Of a stretch of 64,000 nt of DNA, positions 40,958 to 53,394 are shown piece by piece. The notes beneath the pieces are model-generated. The model had not been told where the DNA came from, did not search any database, and worked only from the letters and a program-made list of their open reading frames with translations. This DNA comes from Vibrio tubiashii (GTDB lineage: Bacteria; Pseudomonadota; Gammaproteobacteria; Enterobacterales; Vibrionaceae). The first letter of the stretch is position 1. Every line of letters begins with the position of its first letter. The position numbers and the translations under genes were made by a program. The stretch covers positions 1,054,001 to 1,118,000 of the forward strand of contig NZ_CP117029.1 in NCBI RefSeq assembly GCF_028551255.1, given 5' to 3'.

Positions 40958-41947
40958 TTAGCTAGTCACTTCTTTGGCGAAGATACCAAATTGCCTCGCC
41001 GCATAAGCGACACGTTCAGCAGGTTTTGGATATTCGATACCCAGACCTAAGTTTTCAATGTGATGAAGCCTTGGCAACAAACCAGCGCCATTAGCAATTT
41101 GAATTGCCAGACCCGGACGAGCATTGAGTTCAAGTACCATTGGCCCTTCTTCTTTATCGAGCACCATATCGGTACCCATATAACCAAGACCTGTCATTTC
41201 CCAAGCGCTAGAGGCCAAAGTTAATAAGCGTTCCCAGTGTGGGACTTGAAGTGTAGCAAGCTCTTTGCCAGTGTCTGGATGGTGGGTGATCGGTTGGTCA
41301 AACTGAACCGCTCTAACCGCGCGTCCTGTTGCGATATCAATACCGACACCCACTGCGCCTTGGTGCAAGTTAGCCTTGCCGTCTGAAGCGGCAGTAGAAC
41401 AACGCATCATCGCCATCACAGGGTAGCCTTTGAAAACAATGATACGCACGTCTGGTACACCTTCATAACTAAAGCCGTCAAAACAGTCGTCAAACTTGAT
41501 TAAGTTTTCAACCACGGCTACGTCATTTTTACCACCAAGCGAAAAAAGCCCGGCCAGTGCGTTACTGATATGGCGTTCGACATCTTCTTGATTAATCGTC
41601 GCGCCAGAAGGTTTGGTATAAACGCCATCTTTGTGTGATGTGATTACCAGAATACCTTTACCACCACTCCCTTGAGCAGGCTTGATAACAAAACCCGGCC
41701 AATCTTTAACCATCTTATGAATGGTTTTTACTTCAACTTGGCTACTGATCACGCCTATCAATTCTGGTGTGGTCGCGCCATGTTGTTGGGCAATGATCTT
41801 AGTTTTGAGCTTATCATCAACCAGTGGGTACTTTGAGCGGTCATTATACCGCCCAATGTAACTGTGGTTGCGCTGGTTCATCCCCATAATCCCTTTATGG
41901 TGAAGCTTACCAGGGGTTGTAAATTGCGAGGTAAAACGTGAAAACAT
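40958..41947 (-). CDS. RimK-like alpha-L-glutamate ligase (ATP-grasp)
   Basis: A 329-residue ATP-grasp ligase of the RimK-related family (TIGR02291 type from memory). The glycine-rich ATP loop is KPAQGSGGKGILV near residue 95, and the metal-binding segment MVLELNARPGLAIQ near 275 is clear. RimK proteins add glutamate to peptides or proteins; the acceptor of this subfamily is not established. Its start lies two bases from the stop of the transglutaminase-like gene, so it is the last gene of a three-gene operon with that gene and a retropepsin-like lipoprotein. Confidence 0.88.
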   Translation of the reverse strand: MFSRFTSQFTTPGKLHHKGIMGMNQRNHSYIGRYNDRSKYPLVDDKLKTKIIAQQHGATTPELIGVISSQVEVKTIHKMVKDWPGFVIKPAQGSGGKGILVITSHKDGVYTKPSGATINQEDVERHISNALAGLFSLGGKNDVAVVENLIKFDDCFDGFSYEGVPDVRIIVFKGYPVMAMMRCSTAASDGKANLHQGAVGVGIDIATGRAVRAVQFDQPITHHPDTGKELATLQVPHWERLLTLASSAWEMTGLGYMGTDMVLDKEEGPMVLELNARPGLAIQIANGAGLLPRLHHIENLGLGIEYPKPAERVAYAARQFGIFAKEVTS

Positions 41948-41949
41948 GT

Positions 41950-43455
41950 TTAGTCCTCCGCAAGTGGTTTAAAGCGACGAAGCTCAGTTAGGCGATAACC
42001 TGTGTAAGTACCTAATAGTAGAATGCCACCTAAGACAATCAACTGTAGGCCAATAAAGTTAAACGTAAGGTGCTGAATGAATGGGTTTGTCATTGCGAGA
42101 TAAACCAATACAGCGGTAAGCAGTGATCCGCCACCTTGAAGCACCACTTCTTTCGCCCCTTCTTCTTCCCAAAGAATCGACATACGCTCAATCGTCCAAG
42201 AAAGAATGATCATAGGGAAGAAGGTAATCGATAGACCTTCAGTCAGGCCAATCTTGAACGCAACAACGGTAAAGACCGAGATGATCATAATTACCGTGAT
42301 AATTACTGCTGAGATCCTCGCCACGAGCAACAAGTTAAGCTTGGAGAGATAACTACGAATAACTAAGCCTGTGCCGACAATCAGTAGGAAGCCGACAATA
42401 CCTGTGACTAGTTGTGTCTGTACAAACGCGACAGCAATAAGGACTGGCATGAAGGTACCAGAGGTTTTCAAGCCAATAATTACTCGTAAGAAAACAACGA
42501 TAAGCGCACCAATCGGAATAAGCATGATGGTTTTAAACATGGCTTGTTCTTCAAGTGGCAGGCTATGGATTGAGAAGTTAAGTAGCCCGTCAGCTTCTAC
42601 TTTATCTTGAGTTGCTTGTGATGGTGTCACATCTTGCGCAATCATTGAGAAATGCACTTGGCTGTTTTGACCGCCGATCAAATCAAGCAGTGACACGTTA
42701 GATTCATCCCAAACAAGGATATTCTCTTTGATCACTTGGTTAGCGTTATTCGGATTAAATAAGATCCAGTTTTCACCATTCCAAACTTGGTTCATTTGCT
42801 GAATTGTTTGGCGACGACGACCATCTTCCAGCTCGATAACACCCACCACCTTGCTCGGGATTTTCGCGTAAGCAAGGATCTTATCGACGGCATCAACTTT
42901 CGACATACGGTTGAGAATCAGAGAAGCGTTTTGACTGTCTGAGTCATTGAGCGATTTAATCAGCTCACGTGTGAAAGTGATATCGTCAGCAGAACGTTCG
43001 TTCGCACGCTCAATGAGAGCGATTGCAGCAGCTTCAACAGGGCCATCGAACGTAGGAGGGTTAATCTCGTCGTTCGGTGCGATAGGCTCAACATTTGCTT
43101 GAGGGTCAACAAGGAATTGAGTTTTGTAGTAGATGGTTTGTGGTCCCGTCGCATTGCGGATAGACCATTCCGCTCGGCGTCCAGTGTCTGTTTGAATATA
43201 AGAGACACCGTAACCTGGCGAAGAAGAAGATTCATTAATCAGGGTAAAACCAGTTTGGGTGTGAGGTGCTGCCAAAGAGGCTTTTACTGGTTTGCCTTGG
43301 CCAGTAAACTCGATACGCGCTTCGATATCCCAAACTTGTCGAGTTTCACCTGGTGTCCATGGAACACCGTAGTTTTGGTGACGAAAGATGCTTAAAGCAA
43401 TACCAGCTGCAATGATTAACGCAACTGATATATAAAAAGGAATTTTGGACGTCAT
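41950..43455 (-). CDS. Inactive-transglutaminase / seven-helix membrane protein
   Basis: A 501-residue inner-membrane protein. One N-terminal helix (about 7-25) anchors a periplasmic region of some 250 residues that looks like a transglutaminase-like fold; the family is described as having lost the catalytic Cys-His-Asp triad, and I see no Cys in the mature periplasmic part. The C-terminal half (about 275-490) contains roughly seven hydrophobic helices (for example IMLIPIGALIVVFLRVI and GIVGFLLIVGTGLVI). Always linked to RimK-like and retropepsin-like genes in known examples. It may present a substrate or act as a transporter or receptor for a peptide. Confidence 0.85.
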   Translation of the reverse strand: MTSKIPFYISVALIIAAGIALSIFRHQNYGVPWTPGETRQVWDIEARIEFTGQGKPVKASLAAPHTQTGFTLINESSSSPGYGVSYIQTDTGRRAEWSIRNATGPQTIYYKTQFLVDPQANVEPIAPNDEINPPTFDGPVEAAAIALIERANERSADDITFTRELIKSLNDSDSQNASLILNRMSKVDAVDKILAYAKIPSKVVGVIELEDGRRRQTIQQMNQVWNGENWILFNPNNANQVIKENILVWDESNVSLLDLIGGQNSQVHFSMIAQDVTPSQATQDKVEADGLLNFSIHSLPLEEQAMFKTIMLIPIGALIVVFLRVIIGLKTSGTFMPVLIAVAFVQTQLVTGIVGFLLIVGTGLVIRSYLSKLNLLLVARISAVIITVIMIISVFTVVAFKIGLTEGLSITFFPMIILSWTIERMSILWEEEGAKEVVLQGGGSLLTAVLVYLAMTNPFIQHLTFNFIGLQLIVLGGILLLGTYTGYRLTELRRFKPLAED

Positions 43456-43469
43456 AAGCCTACGCTACC

Positions 43470-44216
43470 TTATTGTTTCTGAGGAACTTCCGTGTGTATG
43501 TATTTTTTACTTACATCAACCACTGCGATATCACGGATAAACTCGCGACCTAAGAGTACAGGATGACTCATTTGCGAGCGATCTGCCAAGGTAAATTGCG
43601 CTTTTTCATGGATTTTTCCGAGTTTGACCCACAATTCAACAACCGCGCGACGTTCGACTTCTTCGTTCGTTGACTGACGGATTTTTACAAAGCGTAGGAT
43701 TGGTGCTTCGATCCAGTTTGTGTCGTTGAGTTCTTTCTCTCCATCAGAGAGGTGGAAACGAACCCAATTTTTGCCATTGCGCTCAAATTGCTCGATATCA
43801 ACAGCGTTGAGTGAAGACGTTGCCGCGCCTGTATCGACTCGGGCATCAAAAGACTGTTTGATTGAGTCAATCGTGACTTTCTCAACTTCACCTAACACGA
43901 TTTCATGACTTGGTGTCGCTTCAACAGGTGCAGCAGCAGGGATGACAACTGGGTCTGGCTTTTTACGCACTTCTTCTAATGCTTCTGATTTGAATGCCGC
44001 GAGTTTTTTCTCAAGTTCATGAACTTGGTCTTCGAGACTTTCTATATAGTCAGACTGATTACTTAACTGTAAGTTTAGGTTTGTATATTGGTTGGTTAGA
44101 TTTGTTTCTGAAGCTTGAATGGCGGCTAACGTTTCTTGGTGGTATTGCTCACTATTTGTAAGCGTACAACCAGACAGCAACATAAGTGCCACGATAGGGG
44201 TAAATCTTGTCAACAT
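43470..44216 (-). CDS. Retropepsin-like aspartic/zinc protease lipoprotein (RimB-type)
   Basis: A 248-residue lipoprotein: signal peptide with lipobox LLSGC (Cys17), then a coiled-coil region (about 20-85), then a C-terminal domain of the ATP-dependent zinc protease/retropepsin-like family (PF05618 from memory). The putative catalytic Asp-Thr-Gly triad is visible as RVDTGAATSS near residue 131, and HPVLLGREFIRD near 225 is typical of the fold. It is the first gene of the operon, with the transglutaminase-like gene 14 bases downstream. A peptide-processing role in the periplasm is inferred. No substrate is known. Confidence 0.87.
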   Translation of the reverse strand: MLTRFTPIVALMLLSGCTLTNSEQYHQETLAAIQASETNLTNQYTNLNLQLSNQSDYIESLEDQVHELEKKLAAFKSEALEEVRKKPDPVVIPAAAPVEATPSHEIVLGEVEKVTIDSIKQSFDARVDTGAATSSLNAVDIEQFERNGKNWVRFHLSDGEKELNDTNWIEAPILRFVKIRQSTNEEVERRAVVELWVKLGKIHEKAQFTLADRSQMSHPVLLGREFIRDIAVVDVSKKYIHTEVPQKQ

Positions 44217-44339
44217 TGATAAACCTGAAAGTAATTAAAACAATAGATAAATAAGAAGTTTAGCGTAATAAATTTGTCACAAACAAGCAGCGAATTGTGT
44301 CAGATTCTCAATAAAACGATTTAAAGAGGATTAACGCTT

Positions 44340-44367
44340 AAAAAAACAAGGATGCGATGCATCCTTG
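44340..44367 (-). terminator. cmoB terminator
   Basis: Perfect stem CAAGGATGC / GCATCCTTG with loop GAT and a seven-base T-run on the minus strand, about 80 bases after the cmoB stop. Confidence 0.8.
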
Positions 44368-44446
44368 GTATTGTATTGGGGATTGCGTGTCCGCGAAATG
44401 ATTTCCCGCGTGAGTTGAGTTAACTCTCTGTCAATTCGCGACTATT

Positions 44447-45418
44447 TTATGGCTTAGTTGCTACTAATATCGCTCGGCGAGGAGCAGGGTGACCTTCGAC
44501 TGTTTTTGTCGGGTCGTTCGGGTCTAAGTAGTCAGGCAGTGAATTGTGTGTCATCCACTCAGTTGTTCGTTGTTCACCTGTGGTTGTCACGTTCTCATCC
44601 ACAATGTGCACATTTTCAAAGCCAACATTTTCTAGCCAGACTTTGAGTGCTTTCGCTGATGGGAAGAAGTAGACGTTGCGCATTTGAGCATAGCGGTCCA
44701 CTGGAACAAGTACTGAAGTTTCATCACCTTCAATGACCAGTGTTTCAAGTACCAGTTCACCACCAGAAACCAACTGGTTCTTCAGTTGGATAAGATGATC
44801 AAGCGGTGAACAGCGGTGATAAAGCACACCCATGCTAAATACAGTATCAAACGCTTCGAGCTTAGGTAGTTGCTCGATGCCAAGTGGTAACAAGTGTGCA
44901 CGCTGGTCGCCACCCATTAATTTACGAATGGCTTCGAATTGGATCAGAAACAGGTGTGAAGGATCAATGCCAACAGTCAGTCGAGCACCTTCACCTAGCA
45001 TGCGCCACATGTGGTAGCCATTACCACAGCCAACATCCAACACGCTGCGATTTTTGAGTGGAGAGATATGAGGTAACACTCGATCCCACTTCCAGTCACT
45101 GCGCCACTCAGTATCAATATGAATACCATGAACCGTGTATGGGCCTTTACGCCAAGGGTGGAAAGTGCGCAGTAGACTTTCGAGCTTTTTTAGTTCGCCG
45201 CTATGAAAAGGGGTATCGTTAGCCAGTACAACCGCATTTTTAATATCGATTTGGTCTGGATGGCCTTCTGGGATTTTATTAAGCGCTTTTAGCCAGCGAC
45301 CAAAATCACCATGTTCTGCGTTTTGCCAATCTGTTAGCTGTTGAGGTAAGACATTCAGCCAAGGTTGAAGACGTGTGTCTGAGGCAATTAACTGATAAAA
45401 ATTGGCAAAGTTAAACAT
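44447..45418 (-). CDS. cmoB: tRNA U34 carboxymethyltransferase CmoB
   Basis: A 323-residue enzyme that transfers the carboxymethyl group from carboxy-SAM to 5-hydroxyuridine at tRNA position 34, making cmo5U. The SAM-fold motif [19 protein letters not shown] lies near residue 125, with [19 protein letters not shown] following, and the N-terminal helical domain ([12 protein letters not shown]) is typical. Its partner CmoA, which makes carboxy-SAM, is the next gene upstream on the same strand. A palindromic repeat of about 100 bases lies in the gap between them. Confidence 0.97.
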   Translation of the reverse strand: MFNFANFYQLIASDTRLQPWLNVLPQQLTDWQNAEHGDFGRWLKALNKIPEGHPDQIDIKNAVVLANDTPFHSGELKKLESLLRTFHPWRKGPYTVHGIHIDTEWRSDWKWDRVLPHISPLKNRSVLDVGCGNGYHMWRMLGEGARLTVGIDPSHLFLIQFEAIRKLMGGDQRAHLLPLGIEQLPKLEAFDTVFSMGVLYHRCSPLDHLIQLKNQLVSGGELVLETLVIEGDETSVLVPVDRYAQMRNVYFFPSAKALKVWLENVGFENVHIVDENVTTTGEQRTTEWMTHNSLPDYLDPNDPTKTVEGHPAPRRAILVATKP

Positions 45419-45454
45419 AGTTTTTCACTGATTTTGTGGTGTAAAAGTCAAGTT

Positions 45455-45557
45455 TGTCATTCCCTACAGTGAGGGACGAACGTGATAGGGAATCTCGGTT
45501 TTTATCTTTTTTGATAAGAGATCCCCAACTCGCTCGTTCCTCTCTCTTGAGGATGAC
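45455..45557. repeat. Palindromic interspersed repeat, copy 1
   Basis: A repeat of about 103 bases that starts TGTCATTCC and ends GGATGAC. Inner arms GGGAATCTC and GAGATCCCC are complementary, so it folds into a long hairpin. A second copy and a half copy lie at 49436-49540 and 49554-49594. It sits in the gap between cmoA and cmoB, so it is part of their transcript if they form an operon. Confidence 0.75.
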
Positions 45558-45590
45558 GTCCTAATGAGAGCAAGCCGCGTGTGCTTCTCG

Positions 45591-46331
<741 letters not shown>

Positions 46332-46437
46332 TCAGTTCTCTCAACGTGAGAGGCCGTGCTCTCAAGTCTACAGCCATTAAAAAGGCGCGTATTTTATGTG
46401 AATTTCGCGCCTCTGTCATGTATTGAGCATAGATGGA

Positions 46438-47304
46438 CTAAAACATCTGTATCTGTGTGTTGCCATCTACCGCAGGAAAGTCATTTAAGTCGGGCAGTTT
46501 TACCTTTTCTTGCAACTGTTTATAGAGATGAGCGGCGAGTTCGGGCGCGACGATATTATCCGCTGTATGAATCATCACATAAGGCTGTTTACCTTGTTCG
46601 ATCCACTGAGGAATTTTACTCAGCCAAGGGGTAAAGAAGTCATAGTTTTTCTCTTCCTGAGGATGGCCGATAAAGCGAATCATAGGGTTGTCTGACGTTG
46701 CAATGGCATGAACGGGCACTTTTGGTTTCTTTTGCTGGGCGTCGATAATGGCTTCATTGTCTGGCTTAGCAGCAAAGACAGGGCGACTGTCCATGATGAT
46801 GCGATCGTACCCTTGCTCAATGAGCCAAGCATTGAGCGCTTTTTCAGCATCGCCTTTAGCAAAAAAAGCGGGATGACGAACTTCAATACCAATAGGGTAG
46901 TGAGGTGGAAACAGAGTACAAAATTGTTTGAGGCTTTCTAGGTGTTCAGGACCAAAGGCAGCAGGCAGTTGTATTGTCCACTGACCGATACGCTCATGCA
47001 GTGGCTCCATAATCGCCATAAAGCTTTTTAGCTCAGCCTGACAACCACGCAGCATTTGTTGGTGGGTGATGCTTTGCGGCAGTTTGAAGGTAAAACGAAA
47101 ATCATCATGCGTTGCCGCTCGCCAGTTGTTGACCGTGACACTGTTTGGTGTGGCGTAAAAGGTCGTGTTTCCTTCTACCGTATGAAAAACACTGGCGTAT
47201 TTTTCCAATCTTTCATTTGGCTTGGTGCCACTGCCATAAAAGCTCTGTTGCCAATTGTTGTGTGACCACATAGTGAGTCCGAGTCTGATGGGTAAACTGT
47301 CCAT
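46438..47304 (-). CDS. yecE: DUF72 family protein YecE
   Basis: A 288-residue TIM-barrel-like protein of DUF72. Family segments are IRLGLTMWSHNNWQQSFYG at the N terminus and LEKYASVFHTVEGNTTFY near residue 35. Function is not established. It lies between cmoA and the divergent aspS, as in E. coli. The start ATG is near the divergent promoter region, about 275 bases from aspS. Confidence 0.9.
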   Translation of the reverse strand: MDSLPIRLGLTMWSHNNWQQSFYGSGTKPNERLEKYASVFHTVEGNTTFYATPNSVTVNNWRAATHDDFRFTFKLPQSITHQQMLRGCQAELKSFMAIMEPLHERIGQWTIQLPAAFGPEHLESLKQFCTLFPPHYPIGIEVRHPAFFAKGDAEKALNAWLIEQGYDRIIMDSRPVFAAKPDNEAIIDAQQKKPKVPVHAIATSDNPMIRFIGHPQEEKNYDFFTPWLSKIPQWIEQGKQPYVMIHTADNIVAPELAAHLYKQLQEKVKLPDLNDFPAVDGNTQIQMF

Positions 47305-47579
47305 ATTCGCTGCTACATTCTCTAGTTTGAATCGGTTGAATGAGAGTTTTGCCGAACCACCCAGATTAGGGCTATAATCAGCGCCAATTTTTTCATATTG
47401 CTGCTGTTTTACGCCTTTGTTGGTTTAAAAAGCATCAATAGATGATAAATCGCAATAAATTGTACGCTAGGTAGTCGATCTCGACCCACTTTCAGCGTAT
47501 AAATGGAACTTTGCTCTATCGGTAAACTTAACACCGATAGATAGTAATCAACAAATTTTAAGAGATTGGGAAATTCATT

Positions 47580-49355
47580 ATGCGTACCCATTACTGTGGT
47601 CACCTGAACAAGTCCCTTGCAGGACAAACTGTAGAACTTTGCGGCTGGGTTAACCGTCGTCGTGATTTAGGCGGTCTTATTTTTATCGATATGCGAGATC
47701 GTGAAGGCGTTGTTCAGGTTGTTGTCGATCCAGATATGGCTGATGCGTACGAAGTGGCTAACACGCTGCGTAATGAATTCTGTATCAAGCTAACTGGTGA
47801 AGTACGTGTTCGCCCAGATAGCCAAGTAAACAAAGATATGGCAACGGGTGAAGTTGAGATCATCGCTAAAGGTCTTGAGATCATCAACCGCGCAGATGTT
47901 CTACCACTAGACTTCAACCAGAAAAACTCTGAAGAGCAGCGTCTAAAGTATCGTTACCTAGACTTGCGTCGCCCTGAAATGAGCGATCGCATCAAGCTGC
48001 GTGCTAAAGCTTCTAGCTTTGTTCGTCGTTTCCTAGATGACAATGGTTTCCTAGACATTGAAACGCCAGTACTGACTAAAGCGACGCCAGAAGGCGCACG
48101 TGACTACTTGGTGCCAAGCCGTGTTCACAAAGGTAGCTTCTACGCACTTCCACAGTCTCCGCAGCTATTCAAACAGCTGCTAATGATGTCTGGTTTTGAC
48201 CGTTACTACCAAATCGTTAAGTGTTTCCGTGATGAAGACTTACGTGCTGACCGTCAGCCAGAATTCACTCAGATCGATATCGAAACGTCATTCATGACGG
48301 CTGACGAAGTTCGTGCAACCACTGAGAAAATGGTTCGCGATATGTGGCAAGAGCTACTAAACGTAGACCTAGGTGATTTCCCAGTAATGCCATTCTCTGA
48401 AGCGATCCGTCGTTTCGGTAGCGATAAGCCAGACCTACGTAACCCACTAGAGCTCGTTGATGTTGCCGATCTAGTAAAAGACGTAGAATTCAAAGTATTC
48501 TCAGGCCCTGCAAACGATGAAAAAGGTCGTGTTGCAGTCATTCGCGTACCAGGTGGTGCTAAGCTAACTCGTAAGCAAATTGACAGCTACGGTGAGTTCG
48601 TAGGTATCTATGGAGCGAAAGGTCTAGCTTGGATGAAGGTTAACGACCGCGCAGCTGGCATGGAAGGTATCCAATCTCCAGTGGCTAAATTCCTAAGTGA
48701 AGATGTTATCAACGGCATCCTAGATCGCACTCAAGCTGAGTCAGGCGACATCATTCTATTCGGCGCAGACAAAGCAAACACAGTTGCGGAAGCAATGGGT
48801 GCGCTACGTCTGAAACTAGGTAAAGATCTAGAGCTAACAGATGAAAACGCATGGGCACCGCTATGGGTTGTTGACTTCCCAATGTTCGAAGAAGATGACG
48901 AAGGCAACCTGCACGCGATGCACCACCCATTCACATCACCTCTAGGCGTGAATGCAGAAGAGCTAAAAGCAAACCCAGCAGCAGCGAACTCAAACGCATA
49001 CGACATGGTTCTAAACGGCTATGAAGTTGGTGGTGGTTCAGTTCGTATCCACAATGCAGAGATGCAAGCAGCCGTGTTCGATATTCTAGGTATCGATGCA
49101 GAAGAGCAGCAGCTTAAGTTTGGTTTCCTGCTGGATGCACTGAAGTTTGGTACGCCTCCTCACGCAGGTCTAGCATTCGGTCTTGACCGTCTAGTGATGC
49201 TGCTATGTGGTACAGAGAACATCCGTGATGTTATCGCGTTCCCTAAAACAACCGCGGCGGCGTGTCTACTAACAGACGCACCAAGTGTTGCTAACCCAGC
49301 GGCGCTTGAAGAGCTAGCGATTGCAGTGAAAGCAGCAGAGAAGAAAGAAGATTAA
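47580..49355 (+). CDS. aspS: Aspartyl-tRNA synthetase
   Basis: A class IIb synthetase (591 residues) that charges tRNA-Asp. The N-terminal OB-fold anticodon domain begins [16 protein letters not shown], the class II motif 2 is [21 protein letters not shown] near residue 215, and motif 3 is [15 protein letters not shown] near 530. The insertion domain typical of bacterial AspRS is present between motifs 2 and 3. Length matches E. coli AspS (590). It is followed by a terminator and then by one and a half copies of the palindromic repeat. Confidence 0.98.
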   Translation: MRTHYCGHLNKSLAGQTVELCGWVNRRRDLGGLIFIDMRDREGVVQVVVDPDMADAYEVANTLRNEFCIKLTGEVRVRPDSQVNKDMATGEVEIIAKGLEIINRADVLPLDFNQKNSEEQRLKYRYLDLRRPEMSDRIKLRAKASSFVRRFLDDNGFLDIETPVLTKATPEGARDYLVPSRVHKGSFYALPQSPQLFKQLLMMSGFDRYYQIVKCFRDEDLRADRQPEFTQIDIETSFMTADEVRATTEKMVRDMWQELLNVDLGDFPVMPFSEAIRRFGSDKPDLRNPLELVDVADLVKDVEFKVFSGPANDEKGRVAVIRVPGGAKLTRKQIDSYGEFVGIYGAKGLAWMKVNDRAAGMEGIQSPVAKFLSEDVINGILDRTQAESGDIILFGADKANTVAEAMGALRLKLGKDLELTDENAWAPLWVVDFPMFEEDDEGNLHAMHHPFTSPLGVNAEELKANPAAANSNAYDMVLNGYEVGGGSVRIHNAEMQAAVFDILGIDAEEQQLKFGFLLDALKFGTPPHAGLAFGLDRLVMLLCGTENIRDVIAFPKTTAAACLLTDAPSVANPAALEELAIAVKAAEKKED

Positions 49356-49382
49356 TTCTTACTTCTAGCTAAATGCTAAATA

Positions 49383-49414
49383 AAAACGGCGCTTCAATTG
49401 AAGCGCCGTTTTTT
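49383..49414 (+). terminator. aspS terminator
   Basis: Twelve-base-pair stem AAACGGCGCTTC / GAAGCGCCGTTT with loop AATT and a T-run. Confidence 0.9.
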
Positions 49415-49435
49415 GTTTTGTGAGGTAAGCAAGCG

Positions 49436-49540
49436 TGTCATTCCATAGAGAGACGCAGGAGCGAGTAGGGAATCTCCAAAGGTTTTCGATTTGCTTCAAG
49501 AGATCCCCAACTCATTCGTCCCTCATTCTTGAGGATGACA
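49436..49540. repeat. Palindromic interspersed repeat, copy 2
   Basis: A 105-base copy of the same element as at 45455-45557: it starts TGTCATTCC, has GGGAATCTC and GAGATCCCCAACTC arms in the middle and ends GAGGATGACA. It lies between the aspS terminator and rluE. Confidence 0.75.
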
Positions 49541-49553
49541 GGTGGCTGAGACT

Positions 49554-49594
49554 TGTCATTCCTTAGAGAGAAGAATGAACGAGTAAGGAATCTC
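49554..49594. repeat. Half copy of the palindromic repeat
   Basis: TGTCATTCC to GGAATCTC: only the left arm of the element, directly beside copy 2, ending 17 bases before the rluE stop. It looks like a truncated or recombined copy. Confidence 0.65.
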
Positions 49595-49610
49595 TGTAAC
49601 TTTTGACTTT

Positions 49611-50303
49611 CTAAATTTCGATCTCTTTCCACTCACCTGGCTGTAAGTCACCTAGCGTCACGTTTCCCATCGAATAACGAATCAATCGTAGAGTAGGGAA
49701 GCCAATATTAGCGGTCATGCGGCGCACTTGGCGGTTGCGGCCTTCAATAATGGTGATCGATAGCCATGTGGTTGGAATGTTGGCTCTGAAGCGAACCGGT
49801 GGGTTGCGTTCCCACACTTGAGGCTCTGCCATTACTTCAACTTTGGCCGGAAGTGTCATGCCATCCTTTAGCTCCACGCCTTTTCGGAGCTTGTCTAAGT
49901 CTGACTCTGACGGTGCGCCGTCTACTTGCACCCAATAAGTCTTTGGTGATTTAGATGTAGGTTGAGTCAGCTTGGCTTGCAAGATGCCATCATTGGTCAG
50001 AACTAATAGGCCTTCGCTATCTCTATCAAGTCTACCTGCGGCGTAAACATCTTTGACGGTAATAAAGTCGGCTAAGGTTTTTCTGCCATCACCATCAGTG
50101 AATTGGCTTAGAGTGTCATAAGGCTTATTGAACACGATGACCTTACGATCTTCCGGTGCGATTTTGGGTTTAGTGCTCGTCGGTTTTCTACGATTTTTAG
50201 AGGAATGTTTATTCACTCCTTTCGCTGAAGAGGGACGTTTAAAACCGGAATTCCCGCGACGTGATGAAGAGGGTTTAGAGTCACGTTGTGAACGTGGCGA
50301 CAT
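49611..50303 (-). CDS. rluE: 23S rRNA pseudouridine(2457) synthase RluE
   Basis: A 230-residue pseudouridine synthase of the RsuA/RluB/RluE group, which modifies 23S rRNA at U2457 (E. coli numbering). The catalytic Asp is in the motif [17 protein letters not shown] near residue 105, and [23 protein letters not shown] is the family C-terminal segment, cited here as [10 protein letters not shown]. An N-terminal basic, low-complexity tail of about 55 residues (rich in Ser, Arg, Lys) precedes the catalytic domain. I use ATG 50303, which has AAGG upstream; a longer reading to 50405 adds 34 unconserved residues. Divergent from icd, with a MITE-like element between. Confidence 0.9.
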   Translation of the reverse strand: MSPRSQRDSKPSSSRRGNSGFKRPSSAKGVNKHSSKNRRKPTSTKPKIAPEDRKVIVFNKPYDTLSQFTDGDGRKTLADFITVKDVYAAGRLDRDSEGLLVLTNDGILQAKLTQPTSKSPKTYWVQVDGAPSESDLDKLRKGVELKDGMTLPAKVEVMAEPQVWERNPPVRFRANIPTTWLSITIIEGRNRQVRRMTANIGFPTLRLIRYSMGNVTLGDLQPGEWKEIEI

Positions 50304-50444
50304 GTTAACTACCTTGCAAAAATGTAAACGAAGTGTGGGTAAAACTTTTAACGAGATGCGGAATAAGCTACCATTTGCGCGCCCGAAAACAGGATTGGCG
50401 AGCAAGATAATAGACTATTCTTTCAATTTTGTTTAATTATATTG

Positions 50445-50711
50445 AGGGTCTGTTGACCTTTTGAGATGACTTTTGCAGCAGTTTGTGGGTTCTTTATACA
50501 AGGCAGAGGTTTTGAAATGTAGTTGTTCTACCTGATAAGCCGATAACGCAGTAGAAAGGAGCCACAAACGCTGCCCGAAGGGTTCGGCTAAAAGCGTTTT
50601 ATTCTTTGTTAAGAGGTGTTTTGCTTAGAGTGACTAGGCGGCAAACCTCTCGCCGCGACTAAAACGCTTTTATCTCGAACAAAATTTAACCTCAAAAGGT
50701 TAACAGACCCT
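50445..50711. mobile_element. MITE-like element, 267 bp
   Basis: Both ends carry the 21-base inverted repeat AGGGTCTGTT(G/A)ACCTTTTGAG with one mismatch. No gene fits inside. The inner part has further perfect or near-perfect inverted repeats: CAGCAGTTTGTGG / CCACAAACGCTG (50477-50573), AAAAGCGTTTTA / TAAAACGCTTTT (50590-50671) and GAGGTGTTTTGC / GCAAACCTC. No target-site duplication is evident in the flanks. It is a non-coding, folded, transposon-like element in the rluE-icd gap. I believe similar sequences occur in other vibrios, but cannot check here. Confidence 0.7.
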
Positions 50712-50817
50712 GATCGCTCTCAAGGATGTCGCTGACTTAGTGACGAAAACAAAAAGAGACGGACAAATCGCAACAAGTGAGGGGATTATTCATAACTTGT
50801 TAGCGGACACACACATA

Positions 50818-50838
50818 GGACCTACACTCAACAGGTCC
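50818..50838 (+). other. Hairpin in the icd leader
   Basis: A six-base stem (GGACCT / AGGTCC) about 24 bases before the icd start. It may affect translation. Together with AACAAGT / ACTTGTT at about 50773-50800 it is the only structure I see in the 150 bases between the MITE-like element and icd. Confidence 0.3.
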
Positions 50839-50852
50839 GGTTAGAACAATAG

Positions 50853-53087
<2,235 letters not shown>

Positions 53088-53106
53088 CCCAAGCTGCATA
53101 AATAAC

Positions 53107-53133
53107 AAAACCCGCCATCTGGCGGGTTTTTTA
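53107..53133. terminator. Bidirectional terminator between icd and cspD
   Basis: Stem AAAACCCGCC / GGCGGGTTTT with loop ATCT and flanking A and T runs. Confidence 0.9.
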
Positions 53134-53172
53134 GTTTTTAAACGATTTAAACATTGTTTAAGTAGGCAGCGG

Positions 53173-53394
53173 TTATTTTGCTGGTTGAGCCTCAACCGGA
53201 ACCACAGAGCTAGCGTGATAGCCTTTAGGTCCTTCTTCCACTTCAAAACTCACTTGTTGGCCAGCTTTCAGAGTACGATAACCGTCCATTTTAATGGTGG
53301 AGTAGTGTGCGAACACATCACCATCTTCTCCCTCTGGACAAATAAAACCAAATCCTTTGGCGTTGTTAAACCATTTTACTGTACCTGTAGCCAT
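53173..53394 (-). CDS. cspD: Cold-shock-like protein CspD
   Basis: A 73-residue cold-shock-domain protein that binds single-stranded nucleic acid. RNP1 is [10 protein letters not shown] (E. coli KGFGFI) and RNP2 is VFAHYS. In E. coli CspD is a stationary-phase replication inhibitor and, notably, cspD is divergent from clpS-clpA there as well. I place the start at ATG 53394 (MATGTVKWF) with GAGG ten bases upstream; ATG 53403 overlaps that ribosome site. Spacing to clpS is large (464 bases). A C-terminal acidic/Pro tail is usual. Confidence 0.92.
   Translation of the reverse strand: MATGTVKWFNNAKGFGFICPEGEDGDVFAHYSTIKMDGYRTLKAGQQVSFEVEEGPKGYHASSVVPVEAQPAK

Noticed and set aside
47409..47627. 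72-codon minus-strand frame in the yecE-aspS gap
   Set aside because: It overlaps the aspS start region and has no ribosome site or family resemblance.
49438..49632. 64-codon minus-strand frame after aspS
   Set aside because: It lies mostly in the palindromic repeats and has no protein-like features.
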